DNA of 64,000 nt from Kibdelosporangium sp. MJ126-NF4 (lineage in GTDB: Bacteria > Actinomycetota > Actinomycetes > Mycobacteriales > Pseudonocardiaceae). Below, piece after piece: positions 49,676 through 58,010 of this stretch; the first letter of the stretch is position 1, and every line of letters starts with the position of its first letter. The stretch is from positions 274,001 to 338,000 of the forward strand of contig NZ_CDME01000011.1 in assembly GCF_000826545.1 (NCBI RefSeq), given 5' to 3'. The notes beneath the pieces are model-generated. The model was not told the DNA's origin and made no database searches. It was given only the letters and a program-made list of their open reading frames with translations. A program made the translations under genes and the position numbers.

Positions 49676-50848
49676 GTGCGAATCGGTCTGCTGACACGCG
49701 AGTACCCGCCTGAGGTCTACGGCGGGGCGGGCGTGCATGTCGGTTTCCTCGTCCCGCGGTTGCGCGAACTGATCGAGGTGGATGTGCACGCGTTCGGTGG
49801 GCCGAGGGCGGACGCGCATTCCCATGTGCCCGCGCCCGGCCTTGAGCACGCCAACGCGGCGCTGCGGACGTTGTCGGTCGACCTGGCGATGACCGCCGCG
49901 ACCGACGGCGTGGACCTGCTGCACTCGCACACCTGGTACGCGAACATGGCCGGTCATCTCGGCAAGATCCTGCACGGTGTGCCGCACGTGGTGACCGCGC
50001 ACTCGCTGGAACCACGCAGACCGTGGAAGGCCGAGCAGCTCAAGGGCGGATACCGGTTGTCCTCGTGGGTGGAACGGACCTCCTACGAGGCCGCCGACGC
50101 GATCATCGCGGTCAGCGAGGGCATGCGGACCGACGTGCTCGACTGCTACCCGGCGCTGGACCCGGCGCGCGTGCACGTGGTCCGCAACGGTATCGACACG
50201 AACGCGTACCACCCGGTCACCGAGACGGACGCGCTTGAGCACTACGGCATCGACCCCAAGCGTCCGATCGTGGCGTTCGTCGGGCGGATCACGCGGCAGA
50301 AGGGCGTCGGGCACCTGATCGCGGCCGGGCACAGCATCGACCCGGACGCCCAGCTCGTGCTGTGTGCGGGCGCGCCGGACACGCCCGAGATCGCGGAGGA
50401 GACCAAACAGGCCGTCTCCGAGCTGGCGGCGAAGCGGCCGGGGGTGTTCTGGATCCAGCAGATGCTGCAACCGGCCGAGGTACGGCAGATCCTGAGCCAC
50501 GCGACGGTGTTCGTCTGCCCGTCGGTGTACGAGCCGCTGGGCATCGTGAACCTGGAGGCGATGGCATGTGGCACGGCCGTTGTCGCCTCGGACGTCGGCG
50601 GCATCCCCGAGGTCGTCACCGACGGCCGGACAGGCTTGCTCGTGCACTACGACGAGCACGACATCGACGAGTTCCGCGCGGGCCTGGCCAGGAAGGTCAA
50701 CGAGTTGGTCGGCGATCCGGCTCGGGCCGCGGCGCTGGGCGTGGCCGGGCGGGACCGCGCGGTGCGGGACTTCGCGTGGTCGACCGTCGCGCAGCAAACT
50801 GTCGATGTCTACAGGGTGGTCCTGCCTGAGGGCGCCCTCAGTGAATAA
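49676..50848 (+). CDS. glgM: GT4 glycosyltransferase GlgM/GlgA (alpha-maltose-1-phosphate synthase)
   Basis: 390 aa. GT4-type: N-terminal RIGLLTREYPPEVYGGAGVHV, middle HSHTWYANMAG, and C-terminal PSVYEPLGIVNLEAMACGTAVVASDVGGIPEVV (EX7E donor site). With GlgC it forms alpha-maltose 1-phosphate from ADP-glucose and glucose-1-phosphate, feeding GlgE in the actinobacterial alpha-glucan pathway (Rv1212c). It is annotated glgA in many genomes. The GtrA-like gene starts within its last codons. Confidence 0.93.
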   Translation: MRIGLLTREYPPEVYGGAGVHVGFLVPRLRELIEVDVHAFGGPRADAHSHVPAPGLEHANAALRTLSVDLAMTAATDGVDLLHSHTWYANMAGHLGKILHGVPHVVTAHSLEPRRPWKAEQLKGGYRLSSWVERTSYEAADAIIAVSEGMRTDVLDCYPALDPARVHVVRNGIDTNAYHPVTETDALEHYGIDPKRPIVAFVGRITRQKGVGHLIAAGHSIDPDAQLVLCAGAPDTPEIAEETKQAVSELAAKRPGVFWIQQMLQPAEVRQILSHATVFVCPSVYEPLGIVNLEAMACGTAVVASDVGGIPEVVTDGRTGLLVHYDEHDIDEFRAGLARKVNELVGDPARAAALGVAGRDRAVRDFAWSTVAQQTVDVYRVVLPEGALSE

Positions 50849-51350
50849 CAGGAATTCTCGAAGTGTGACGCGCGTCTTCACCCGATACACGCTGGCCTCG
50901 CTGCTCGCCACCGGCATCAGTCAGGTGGTGCTGCTGGCGCTGTACTGGTCGTGGGAGATGGGCGCCATGGCCGCCAGCACCATCGCGTTCCTGGTCGGCG
51001 CCGTGCCGCACTTCCTGCTGATCCGCCGCTGGGCGTGGGGCAACAAGGGCAGCGCGGGCAGGCAGGCCGAGATCCTGGCGTACGTCCTGGTGACGGCGGC
51101 GGGCGGCGCGTTGTCCATCGCTATCACGACACTGATGGACTGGGCGCTGGATCCACTGATCGAGGACCGCGGCTGGCACGCGTTCGCGCTTGTGCTCTCC
51201 TACCTGGCCAGTGGCGCGCCGGTGTTCTTGCTCAAGTTCTTCGCGTTGGACCGCGTGTTCCGCCGCAAGGCCAACCAGACACCCGACGCGCCGAGCGACA
51301 ACCAGGACAGCGAGACCAAGGCGAGCACGGTCCAGCCCCACGCCGCGTAG
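50841..51350 (+). CDS. GtrA-family membrane protein
   Basis: 169 aa from GTG 50841; GTG 50865 is an alternative. Four membrane segments lie at about 18-38 (LASLLATGISQVVLLALYWSW), 45-65, 88-110 and 125-145. They match GtrA/DPMS-flippase-like proteins, which move polyprenyl-linked sugars. After the last segment comes a polar tail (QTPDAPSDNQDSETKAS) that runs 151 bp into the 3' end of the convergent MFS gene. Confidence 0.82.
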   Translation: MNNRNSRSVTRVFTRYTLASLLATGISQVVLLALYWSWEMGAMAASTIAFLVGAVPHFLLIRRWAWGNKGSAGRQAEILAYVLVTAAGGALSIAITTLMDWALDPLIEDRGWHAFALVLSYLASGAPVFLLKFFALDRVFRRKANQTPDAPSDNQDSETKASTVQPHAA

Positions 51351-52354
51351 ATCGACGTTCCGACCGTGCCGCCGACGGACGCCCCGGCGTAGTAGGCGCC
51401 GGTGTACAGCCCGGACGCTGGGCCTTTGCTCGGCGCCTCCGCGTTCACCCAGGCACCGGCGGCGGCGTGTCCCGCGAACCATCCGGCGGTGAGCAGAACG
51501 AACCCGATCGCGATCGACACGAGGTTGGTGGGGATCGTGATGATCACGCCGACCGCGGTGAGACCGAGCATTCCGAAGAGGACTCGCCGCCGGTTCGACT
51601 GGCTGCCGAGAGTCGCGGAGTTGAGGCCGCCGATCGCGTAGGCGACGAAGACGAGCGAGGCGACCTGCGGGCTCAGTTCCAGCGGCGGCGCGGCGAGCCG
51701 GAACCCGATCGCGTTGTACAGCGCCACGAACGCGCCCATGCCCAGGAACGCGACGGCGTACAGCGACCACAGAAACGGCTGGCTGACCGCGGATCTCAAG
51801 CCCCCGGCCATTCGCTTGGTGGGTATCGCGTCCTGTTTGGGCAGCGACCAGATGAGCAGTCCGGTGGCAGCGGCGGCGACGACCGCGACAAGCCCGACGC
51901 CGCCGCGATACGTACCGACCTGTCCGGCGAGCAGACGGCCGACCATTCCGCCGAAGGTGTTGCCCGCGATCAGCATGCCGATCGCCTTGAGCCGCCCCTG
52001 TTCAGCGAGATACGCCATCGCGACGGCGGGAAACCCGGCGAGCGCGACGCCCTGAACAGCCCGCAGGACGACGAGAAACCGGAAGTCGCCGACGAAGGGA
52101 AGACACAGCCCGATCAACGCGGACACGACGACCGAGGCCAGGATGACCGGCCGCCGCCCGACCACCTCCGACAGCAGGGACATCGGCAGCACCGCGACGG
52201 CCATGGCGCCGGTGGCGACCCCGACGGTGAGCGCCGCGTGCCCAGGAGTGATCTGGAACTCCTGCGCCAGCAGCGGAAGAACCGGCTGCGGGGCGTAGAG
52301 GAGCGCGAAACTCGCCAGCCCACCGGCGGCGATGCCGATCGTCAACCTGTCCAC
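51200..52354 (-). CDS. MFS drug/metabolite exporter
   Basis: 384 aa from VDRLTIG at 52354; ATG 52384 is an alternative. Twelve membrane helices are expected, with motif A-like LPMSLLSEVVGRRPVIL and the motif-C-like segment GFPAVAMAYLAEQGR. It resembles the DHA1 family (arabinose/drug exporters, YnfM type). It is divergent from a LysR regulator whose open frame overlaps its start, a typical regulator/transporter pair. Confidence 0.88.
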   Translation of the reverse strand: MDRLTIGIAAGGLASFALLYAPQPVLPLLAQEFQITPGHAALTVGVATGAMAVAVLPMSLLSEVVGRRPVILASVVVSALIGLCLPFVGDFRFLVVLRAVQGVALAGFPAVAMAYLAEQGRLKAIGMLIAGNTFGGMVGRLLAGQVGTYRGGVGLVAVVAAAATGLLIWSLPKQDAIPTKRMAGGLRSAVSQPFLWSLYAVAFLGMGAFVALYNAIGFRLAAPPLELSPQVASLVFVAYAIGGLNSATLGSQSNRRRVLFGMLGLTAVGVIITIPTNLVSIAIGFVLLTAGWFAGHAAAGAWVNAEAPSKGPASGLYTGAYYAGASVGGTVGTSIYAAWGWTVLALVSLSWLSLGASGVWLALRRNTRSNAKNLSKNTGAPLAR

Positions 52355-53309
52355 GTGCCTGGACGTTAAGCACCTTCCATTCATACGTCCAATACGGAAT
52401 GATGTCACAATCGATACACAGGCGAATGAATCACTGGCAGCGTCCATAGCGCCGCGGCTGGCCGTGCTGCGCCTGCTGGCGGTGGAGGGCAATGTCACAA
52501 GAGTGGCCGCCCACCTGGGCGTCCCGCAGCCGACAGTGAGTCGCTGGCTGGCCGCGTTGTCCTCGTCGATCGGGGCACCTGTCGTGGTGAAGGACGGCCG
52601 CCGAGTGCAGCTGACCAGGGCGGGGCGGCTGCTGGCGTCGGCGGCGACGTCCGCGATGAGCGCGCTGGAAACAGGAACCCGGCAGGTGATCGAGGAGATC
52701 GACCCGGGCAGCGGCCGAGTGGCACTGGGCTTCCTGCACATGCTCGGCCGGTCGCTGGTGCCGGAACTGCTGCGGGCCTACCGGTTCACCCACCCGCAAG
52801 TCCGATTCGGACTGTTGCAGTCCTCCCGTGCGGAGATCATCGCCCGAATGGCAGCAGGAGACGTGGACCTGGCGCTCTACAGCCCACCCCCGAACGAGCC
52901 CGAACTCGCATGGGCACCGGTGCAGGAACAGGAACTCAAGCTCGTGCTCCCGGACACACACCGGCTGGCCACGCGCGCGTCAGTCGAGGTGACGGAACTG
53001 GCGAACGAGGACATCGTCGGCCTGGAGCACGGCTTCGGCATGCGCCAGATCACCGACGACCTGTGCGCCGCCGCCGGATTCGCTCCACGAATGGCTTTCG
53101 AGGGACAGGAGTCGGACACCGTTCGCGGGTTGGTGCTCTCCGGCCTCGGTGTGGCGATCCTTCCGGAGGCGGAACTACGCACACCGGGGCTGGTCGAGAT
53201 TTCACTCAGCCCTCGGGTGTACCGCACCCTCGCCTTGGTGTGGCCCGCTCACGACCAGCTGACTCCGGCCGTTCGCAGCTTTCGTGACTTCGCACTTCCA
53301 CGTACGTGA
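52332..53309 (+). CDS. LysR-family transcriptional regulator
   Basis: 325 aa at the longest. The HTH (APRLAVLRLLAVEGNVTRVAAHLGVPQPTVSRWLAAL, about 40-76) is complete, followed by a substrate-binding domain (GRVALGFLHMLGRSLVPELLRAYRFTHPQVRF). The ATG at 52332 overlaps the MFS start; no other ATG/GTG lies upstream of the HTH, so a later non-standard start cannot be excluded. It probably controls the divergent MFS exporter. Confidence 0.86.
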   Translation: MPIVNLSTCLDVKHLPFIRPIRNDVTIDTQANESLAASIAPRLAVLRLLAVEGNVTRVAAHLGVPQPTVSRWLAALSSSIGAPVVVKDGRRVQLTRAGRLLASAATSAMSALETGTRQVIEEIDPGSGRVALGFLHMLGRSLVPELLRAYRFTHPQVRFGLLQSSRAEIIARMAAGDVDLALYSPPPNEPELAWAPVQEQELKLVLPDTHRLATRASVEVTELANEDIVGLEHGFGMRQITDDLCAAAGFAPRMAFEGQESDTVRGLVLSGLGVAILPEAELRTPGLVEISLSPRVYRTLALVWPAHDQLTPAVRSFRDFALPRT

Positions 53310-53310
53310 A

Positions 53311-53994
53311 AGACAAAGAGATGCCTCGCCGGCGGGCAGGCCGCCAAGAGGGACACAAACAAACTCTGTTCGCCGAGCCGGTTCGCTCAACCCACGTGAC
53401 TTCCCGGGTCCAGTGAGAGCGCGGGGCGCCCCTCCCGCATGGCCTGCCAAAGGAAACCACGACGTGCCGGGAGATCGGTACCGCCTGCGCCGTGGGCCGG
53501 GTCGCGTAGGCCGACCTCCCGACACGCCGTGGTATGGCTTCGCCCAGGCCATACGGGAGGGACACCCCACGAACCACACCCCTGCGCGTTCGCGCGCAGG
53601 CCGCATGCCCCTGCATTGACGTGCAGCTGGTGACTCGCGCGCCACGGCTGTGCCCTGCGATCGCTCGGCCTCGGCTTGGGTGGCTCGCGCGCATGCGCGG
53701 CTGAGGAGTGCTGGTGGCTCGCGCGCCTGCGCAGGGGTGGCCTTCGGGTGTGTTCCCTTCCGTATGGCCTGGGCGCAGCCAAACCACGACGGGTCAGGAG
53801 GTCGGCCTACGGAACTGGCGGGCCCAGCGCAGGCCCTACCGACCTCTTGACGCGTTGTGGTTTCCTCCGGCAGGCCATACGGAAGGGGACACGCCCGCCT
53901 CCACCCGACCCACAAAAGCACTAGAACGATGAGCCAGCGGCCAGAGATCCTGTGTTCCCCTTTTGGCGGCCTGCCTCCCGGCGAGGGACTGTCT
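53311..53994. repeat. 684-bp nested inverted-repeat element
   Basis: Outer arms 53311-53357 and 53952-53994 are inverted copies (common core CCTCGCCGG, GGCAGGCCGCCAA). Inside, A (53430-53561) and B (53755-53887) are two ~132-bp hairpin units that are inverted copies of each other, each with ends CC(C/T)TCCG(C/T)ATGGCCTG / CAGGCCATACGG. The middle has an 8-bp stem with TTCG loop (53581-53600), the dyad CTGCA/TGCAG (53611-53626), and GGTGGCTCGCGCGC repeats. No protein gene is convincing here. Confidence 0.85.
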
Positions 53995-54045
53995 TGTCAA
54001 GCCGAGGAACATCCAGAAACCAAAGCCGAAACGAAGACCCAAACC

Positions 54046-55530
54046 TCAAGGAAGGTACGAAGCGGCCAACTCAACCAGCGTCCGCGTGGAGAACCCGGTA
54101 GCGCCAGGAACAACCTCGTCATACGTCTTCTCGGCCCGAGCCGGTCCAGCGATATCCATGTGAGCCCAAGGAATACCGGCGGTGAACTTCCGCAGGAACA
54201 ACGCGGCGGTGATCCCACCAGGCCCCGGCGGGCACTGCCGCCAGTCGGCGATCTCACTGGCGACCTCGGCCTCCAGGTCCGCCGACAACGGCATACGCCA
54301 CCAAGCCTCGCCCGCGCGCGTACCCGCGTCGACGACACGTGCGGCGAGCTCGTCAGATGTGCTGAACAGACCGCCGGTTCGCACGCCGAGGGACACCTTC
54401 ATTGCCCCGGTCAGTGTCGCCACGTCGACGATCAGGTCCGGCTTCACGCGCCGCACCGCGTAGCCGATCGCGTCGGCCAGGACCATTCGGCCTTCCGCGT
54501 CGGTGTTCGTCACCTCTGTTGTCTGGCCGTCGTAGTGGCGGATCACGTCGCCCGGCCGGTATGAGGAGCCGGAAACGTGGTTCTCCGCGATTGGCACCAG
54601 GCCGGTCACGCGGACCGGCAGGCCGAGTCGGGCGATGGTCACTATGGCTGCGATCACCGAGGCGCCGCCGCACATGTCTGTTCGCATCAGGTGCATGCCG
54701 TCCGCGGGCTTCAGTGAGATGCCGCCTGTGTCGAACGTGATGCCCTTGCCGACGTACGCGATGTGCGGACCGACTGCTCGACTTGGCCGCCAGGTCAGTT
54801 CCACGAACCTCGGCGGGCTCGCCGAACCTCCACCCACCGCCAACAGGCCGCCGAAGCCCTGCTCGGCCAGCCAGTGCTCGTCGCGGACCTCTACCTTCAG
54901 TCCCGGCAACTGTGCTGCCAGGCGTACCGCTGTCGCGGCCAGCCAGGCTGGGTCCTTCACGTTCGACGGGGTGTTGCCCATGTCACGTGTGGCCACTGTG
55001 CCCTGTGCGTACGCCTGCGCGCGGTCGGCCGCTGGGCGCAGCTCGTCCGCCGCGTCGGTGACCAGGCGCAGCGTCTTCAGGCGGGGTTTCTCCGCCGAGG
55101 TGACCTTGTAGCGGTAGCCGCCCAGCGACACCCCGAGCACCAGTGCCGAGATCTGCTCCGGCGACGTGTCCTGCGGCAGCGTCAGCTGCAGGGCCTTCGC
55201 CACCTTGCGGCCCGCGTCGGCGTCGGCTTCCGCTCGTGCTTCGACCGCGCGTACCAGCGCCGCGCCTGCCTTGCGCCAGTCCGCCGCGGAGCCGTCGCCG
55301 ATTCCTGCGACCCAGCGGATGCCCTGGCCTGTGGCGATGTGAACCTCGCCCGCTTTGCCCGTCAGGCCGATCGCCGTCGCCCATTCGGCGCTCAGGTCCG
55401 CGCCGCCCGGTCCGAACTCGGGCGACTCACCCGCCTGCGCCACGACCGCGACGGGTAGGCCACGGCGAGGTGCCACTGCCACCTCGACCTCGGGCAGCTG
55501 ACTGGGTAATGACGGCACGGGCGTGCGCAA
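54046..55530 (-). CDS. pepA: leucyl aminopeptidase (M17) PepA
   Basis: 494 aa from the TTG at 55530, chosen because AGGAGG lies exactly 7 bp upstream; longer frames extend to 55581. The M17 metal and catalytic sequences are VGKGITFDTGGISLKP (Lys, Asp), MRTDMCGGASV and NTDAEGRMVLADA (the NTDAEGRL signature). It cleaves N-terminal residues, needs two metal ions and forms hexamers. It is located after DUF3117 on the minus strand. Confidence 0.93.
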   Translation of the reverse strand: MRTPVPSLPSQLPEVEVAVAPRRGLPVAVVAQAGESPEFGPGGADLSAEWATAIGLTGKAGEVHIATGQGIRWVAGIGDGSAADWRKAGAALVRAVEARAEADADAGRKVAKALQLTLPQDTSPEQISALVLGVSLGGYRYKVTSAEKPRLKTLRLVTDAADELRPAADRAQAYAQGTVATRDMGNTPSNVKDPAWLAATAVRLAAQLPGLKVEVRDEHWLAEQGFGGLLAVGGGSASPPRFVELTWRPSRAVGPHIAYVGKGITFDTGGISLKPADGMHLMRTDMCGGASVIAAIVTIARLGLPVRVTGLVPIAENHVSGSSYRPGDVIRHYDGQTTEVTNTDAEGRMVLADAIGYAVRRVKPDLIVDVATLTGAMKVSLGVRTGGLFSTSDELAARVVDAGTRAGEAWWRMPLSADLEAEVASEIADWRQCPPGPGGITAALFLRKFTAGIPWAHMDIAGPARAEKTYDEVVPGATGFSTRTLVELAASYLP

Positions 55531-55615
55531 CGCAAGACCTCCTGCGGCTCGCTTCAAGACGTGACGCGGCCCCGGCTCCACTCGCGGATACCGGGGCCCG
55601 CCTGGGAAACTCCAG

Positions 55616-55783
55616 TCAGCCGGCGGCGGCCTTCAACGCGTCGCCAAGAGCGCTGGCCTCGTCCGGTGTCATCTCCACCACCAGGCGTCCACCACCCTCC
55701 AGTGGGACGCGCATCACGATGCCCCGACCCTCCTTAGTCACCTCGAGGGGACCGTCACCGGTCCGGGGCTTCATGGCCGCCAT
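55616..55783 (-). CDS. DUF3117 small protein (Rv1211-like)
   Basis: 55 aa: MAAMKPRTGDGPLEVTKEGR and LEGGGRLVVEMTPDEAS, the complete DUF3117 family, highly conserved in actinobacteria. A GGAGGG site precedes the ATG. The function is unknown; Rv1211 has been described as a Ca-binding or calmodulin-like protein in M. tuberculosis, but no EF-hand is obvious. It lies between glgM-like genes and tagA as in Rv1210-Rv1212c. Confidence 0.9.
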   Translation of the reverse strand: MAAMKPRTGDGPLEVTKEGRGIVMRVPLEGGGRLVVEMTPDEASALGDALKAAAG

Positions 55784-56078
55784 AGCGTGCTCCCTCCGTC
55801 ATAGCCTGCCCACCGCAGGCCGGGTCCACCAGCCTCGGCTTACGTCATTCTCTCCTATCCGCTCACCGCGACGAAATCGAACCGATCTTTTGCGTGTCGT
55901 TTGGCGACCACTCACCGACCTGGTGTGACAGATTCGACGCAGCGCGTGCGGATGCGGCTTCACCGACTTCACGGTGCGACACGCCGTAGCGCGACACGCC
56001 GCACTATTTTCCCCTTTTTTGGTAACGAGATGGTCACGCGTCCGGTCACTGTGGACAGCGTCGATTTCGCCCGGCATT
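55784..56078. other. intergenic region between tagA and DUF3117
   Basis: About 295 bp with a lower G/C patch (TATTTTCCCCTTTTTTGG, about 56005-56023) and a direct repeat GCGACACGCCG (55976-55986 and 55991-56001). The T-rich run fits the downstream end of tagA. The promoter for the DUF3117 gene must lie here but I could not place it. No gene is supported. Confidence 0.5.
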
Positions 56079-56672
56079 TCACTTCGCCCGCCAGCACGCG
56101 GCGATATGGTCGTCGACGATCCCGGTCGCCTGCATCAGCGCGTAACACGTGGTCGGTCCGAGGAACGCGAAACCACGGCGTTTGAGCTCCTTGGCCATCG
56201 CCTTCGACTCGTCGGTCACCGCCGGGACGTCGGCCATCGTCCGCGGCCGCTTGTGCTTGGCGGGCTTGAACGACCACAACAACTCGTCCAGCGGGACGTC
56301 CAGCGACAGCACAGCGCCCGCGTTGCGGATGGCCGCGTCGATCTTCGCCCGGTTGCGCACGATGCCCGCGTCGCCCATCAGCCTGGCCACGTCGGCGTCG
56401 CCGAATTCCGCGACCCGCTTCGGGTCGAACCCGGCGAAGGCGGCGCGGAAGTTCTCCCTTTTGCGCAAAATCGTGATCCAGGACAGCCCCGACTGAAAGG
56501 ACTCTAGGCAGAGCCGTTCGTACATCGCGTTCACGCCGTGTAGCTCGGTGCCCCACTCCTCGTCGTGGTAGGCCACGTAATCCGGCGTCGAGTCGCCCCA
56601 GGCGCAGCGAACGAGTTCCTTGGTCCCGCGAGGCCTGGTCACCGAAGGCTTGGTCCCTGGAGGTTTCGTCAC
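56079..56672 (-). CDS. tag: DNA-3-methyladenine glycosylase I
   Basis: 197 aa. Tag zinc-snap residues: RCAW (Cys), HDEEWG (His) and DDHIAACW (His, Cys). HhH-type helices and the base pocket (GDSTPDYVAYHDEEWG) are conserved. It removes 3-methyladenine from alkylated DNA. The N-terminus has a short Thr/Pro-rich repeat (TKPPGTKPSVTRPRGTK). The ATG overlaps the DivIVA-domain stop by ATGA. Confidence 0.95.
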   Translation of the reverse strand: MTKPPGTKPSVTRPRGTKELVRCAWGDSTPDYVAYHDEEWGTELHGVNAMYERLCLESFQSGLSWITILRKRENFRAAFAGFDPKRVAEFGDADVARLMGDAGIVRNRAKIDAAIRNAGAVLSLDVPLDELLWSFKPAKHKRPRTMADVPAVTDESKAMAKELKRRGFAFLGPTTCYALMQATGIVDDHIAACWRAK

Positions 56673-56980
56673 TGCGCGGCCGCCTTGTCCTCGAGCTGGC
56701 GCTCGAGCTCGGCAACCCGGGTGCGCAGGTCGTCGACCTCCGTGCCGAGCCGACGCAGCACCCAGTCGACCTCGGACATCTTGTAGCCGCGCAGCACCAT
56801 CTGGAACTTCACCCTGCCGACGTCGTCGGACGTGATGTCCTCGGCGGGCAGTCTGGTCGGCGACGCACCCGGCGGGAGCGGCGGCAGTTCCTCACCCCGG
56901 CCGAACAGCACCGAGACAAGCAGGAACACCACAGCCGCGACGAAGACCATGACGACGAGATAGAACAGGGCGGTGGTCAC
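56669..56980 (-). CDS. DivIVA-domain membrane protein (Rv1209-like)
   Basis: 103 aa. One N-terminal membrane helix (about 4-26, LFYLVVMVFVAAVVFLLVSVLFG) is followed by a DivIVA-domain motif (VKFQMVLRGYKMSEVDWVLRRLGTEVDDLRTRVAELE), with a coiled coil. It is ATGA-coupled to tag. It is the last gene that follows the Rv1209-Rv1240-like order. Confidence 0.9.
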   Translation of the reverse strand: MTTALFYLVVMVFVAAVVFLLVSVLFGRGEELPPLPPGASPTRLPAEDITSDDVGRVKFQMVLRGYKMSEVDWVLRRLGTEVDDLRTRVAELERQLEDKAAAQ

Positions 56981-56996
56981 CCGAGCAATCTTGCCA

Positions 56997-57674
56997 CTAC
57001 CCGGCGAACCGGACCGCCTTCCGTGCCATCACCGTCAGCCGGGACAACACGAACACCGCGACCACGGACGACACCCAGCACAGCGGCATCGCGGCGGACA
57101 GCCCTGGCTTGACGATCACCGTCGCGATGCTCAGCGACACGTTCGCCAGGAGCGCGACGCTCACCGTGACGAGCGCGATCGTGGCCACGCAACGCGCGAT
57201 CAGACGACTGTCCGCGGCACTGCGCGACATCTGACGGCCGAGCAGCAACGCGAGCGCGGTCGCGATGACAACGAGCCACGCGATGCTGTCGTTGATCTCC
57301 GCGAACGGGATGTACCAGGAAGGCATCGGGCCGCCGGACATCGAGTCCCACGGTCCCAGCAAGACCATCCTGACGCCCTCCCAGAGGAAGTGCATGACAG
57401 GTAGGACGAACAGGATGGCTCGCAGCGTGCGCGCGCCGTACGCGACGGCGAGTTCGCCTTGGTAGTCGTCGGCGATCTCGCTGACCGTGCCGAACTCGGC
57501 GACTGCCTTGCGTTGCGCGTCCTCGTCGGCGATCCCCGTCGCCCGGTAGCAGTCGGCGGCGTCTTCGAGGCTGTCACGCACCTCGGTCAGCAGATCAAGC
57601 TTGACCTTTCGAACTCCCCGTAACCGCGAGTCCAGATCGGCGACGTAGTCGTCGATCAAGCTTGCGCCGGCCAT
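56997..57674 (-). CDS. permease-prefix (DUF1700/HAAS-like) membrane protein
   Basis: 225 aa. The N-terminal helical HAAS segment (LIDDYVADLDSRLRGVRKVKLDLLTEVRDSLEDAADCY) is followed by about four or five membrane helices. Proteins of this type are normally encoded next to PadR regulators, as here (19-bp overlap). The function is unknown; they may be membrane sensors or targets for PadR. Confidence 0.85.
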   Translation of the reverse strand: MAGASLIDDYVADLDSRLRGVRKVKLDLLTEVRDSLEDAADCYRATGIADEDAQRKAVAEFGTVSEIADDYQGELAVAYGARTLRAILFVLPVMHFLWEGVRMVLLGPWDSMSGGPMPSWYIPFAEINDSIAWLVVIATALALLLGRQMSRSAADSRLIARCVATIALVTVSVALLANVSLSIATVIVKPGLSAAMPLCWVSSVVAVFVLSRLTVMARKAVRFAG

Positions 57675-57994
57675 GGGCCCTCCCCGAGCACACCCTCGAT
57701 GGCAGCCGTGAATTCACGCCACGCGGTCCGCTCCTGGACCAACGCGCGTTGCCCGGCCTTCGTCAGATGGTAAGTACGGCGTTGACGGCCCGAGACGGTA
57801 CTCCACTCGCTTGTGACGTAACCGGCGCGCTCCAACCGGCGCAACGCCGGGTAGACCGTGCCAGTCGGCAGGTCGAGCGCGCCGCCACTACGCAGTTGGA
57901 GCGCCTCGATGATCGCGTACCCGTGCAGTCGCCTGCCGTCGAGAGTGGCGAGCAGTAGCGCGTCGAGGTGGCCACGCAACACGTCGGGCTTCAT
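57656..57994 (-). CDS. PadR-family transcriptional regulator
   Basis: 112 aa from the ATG at 57994; longer frames run on. The HTH is LHGYAIIEALQLRSGGALDLPTGTVYPALRRLERAGYVTSEWSTVSGRQRRTYHLTKAGQRAL. A palindrome (57996-58010) overlaps a TAGACT -10 box just before the ATG, giving probable autorepression on a leaderless mRNA. It overlaps the HAAS gene, forming an operon. Confidence 0.93.
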   Translation of the reverse strand: MKPDVLRGHLDALLLATLDGRRLHGYAIIEALQLRSGGALDLPTGTVYPALRRLERAGYVTSEWSTVSGRQRRTYHLTKAGQRALVQERTAWREFTAAIEGVLGEGPWPAQA

Positions 57995-57995
57995 A

Positions 57996-58010
57996 CGTAG
58001 CGAGTCTACG
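57996..58010 (-). promoter_or_regulatory. padR operator and -10 box
   Basis: CGTAG (57996-58000) and CTACG (58006-58010) form a palindrome with a 5-bp spacer. The minus-strand TAGACT (58009-58004) lies inside it and ends 9 bp before the ATG, so bound regulator would cover the promoter. Confidence 0.65.

Noticed and set aside
53206..53921. Several 60-240-aa frames on both strands with shared Trp/Pro/Arg words
   Set aside because: They lie in the nested inverted repeat; similarity on both strands follows from DNA symmetry, not from coding.
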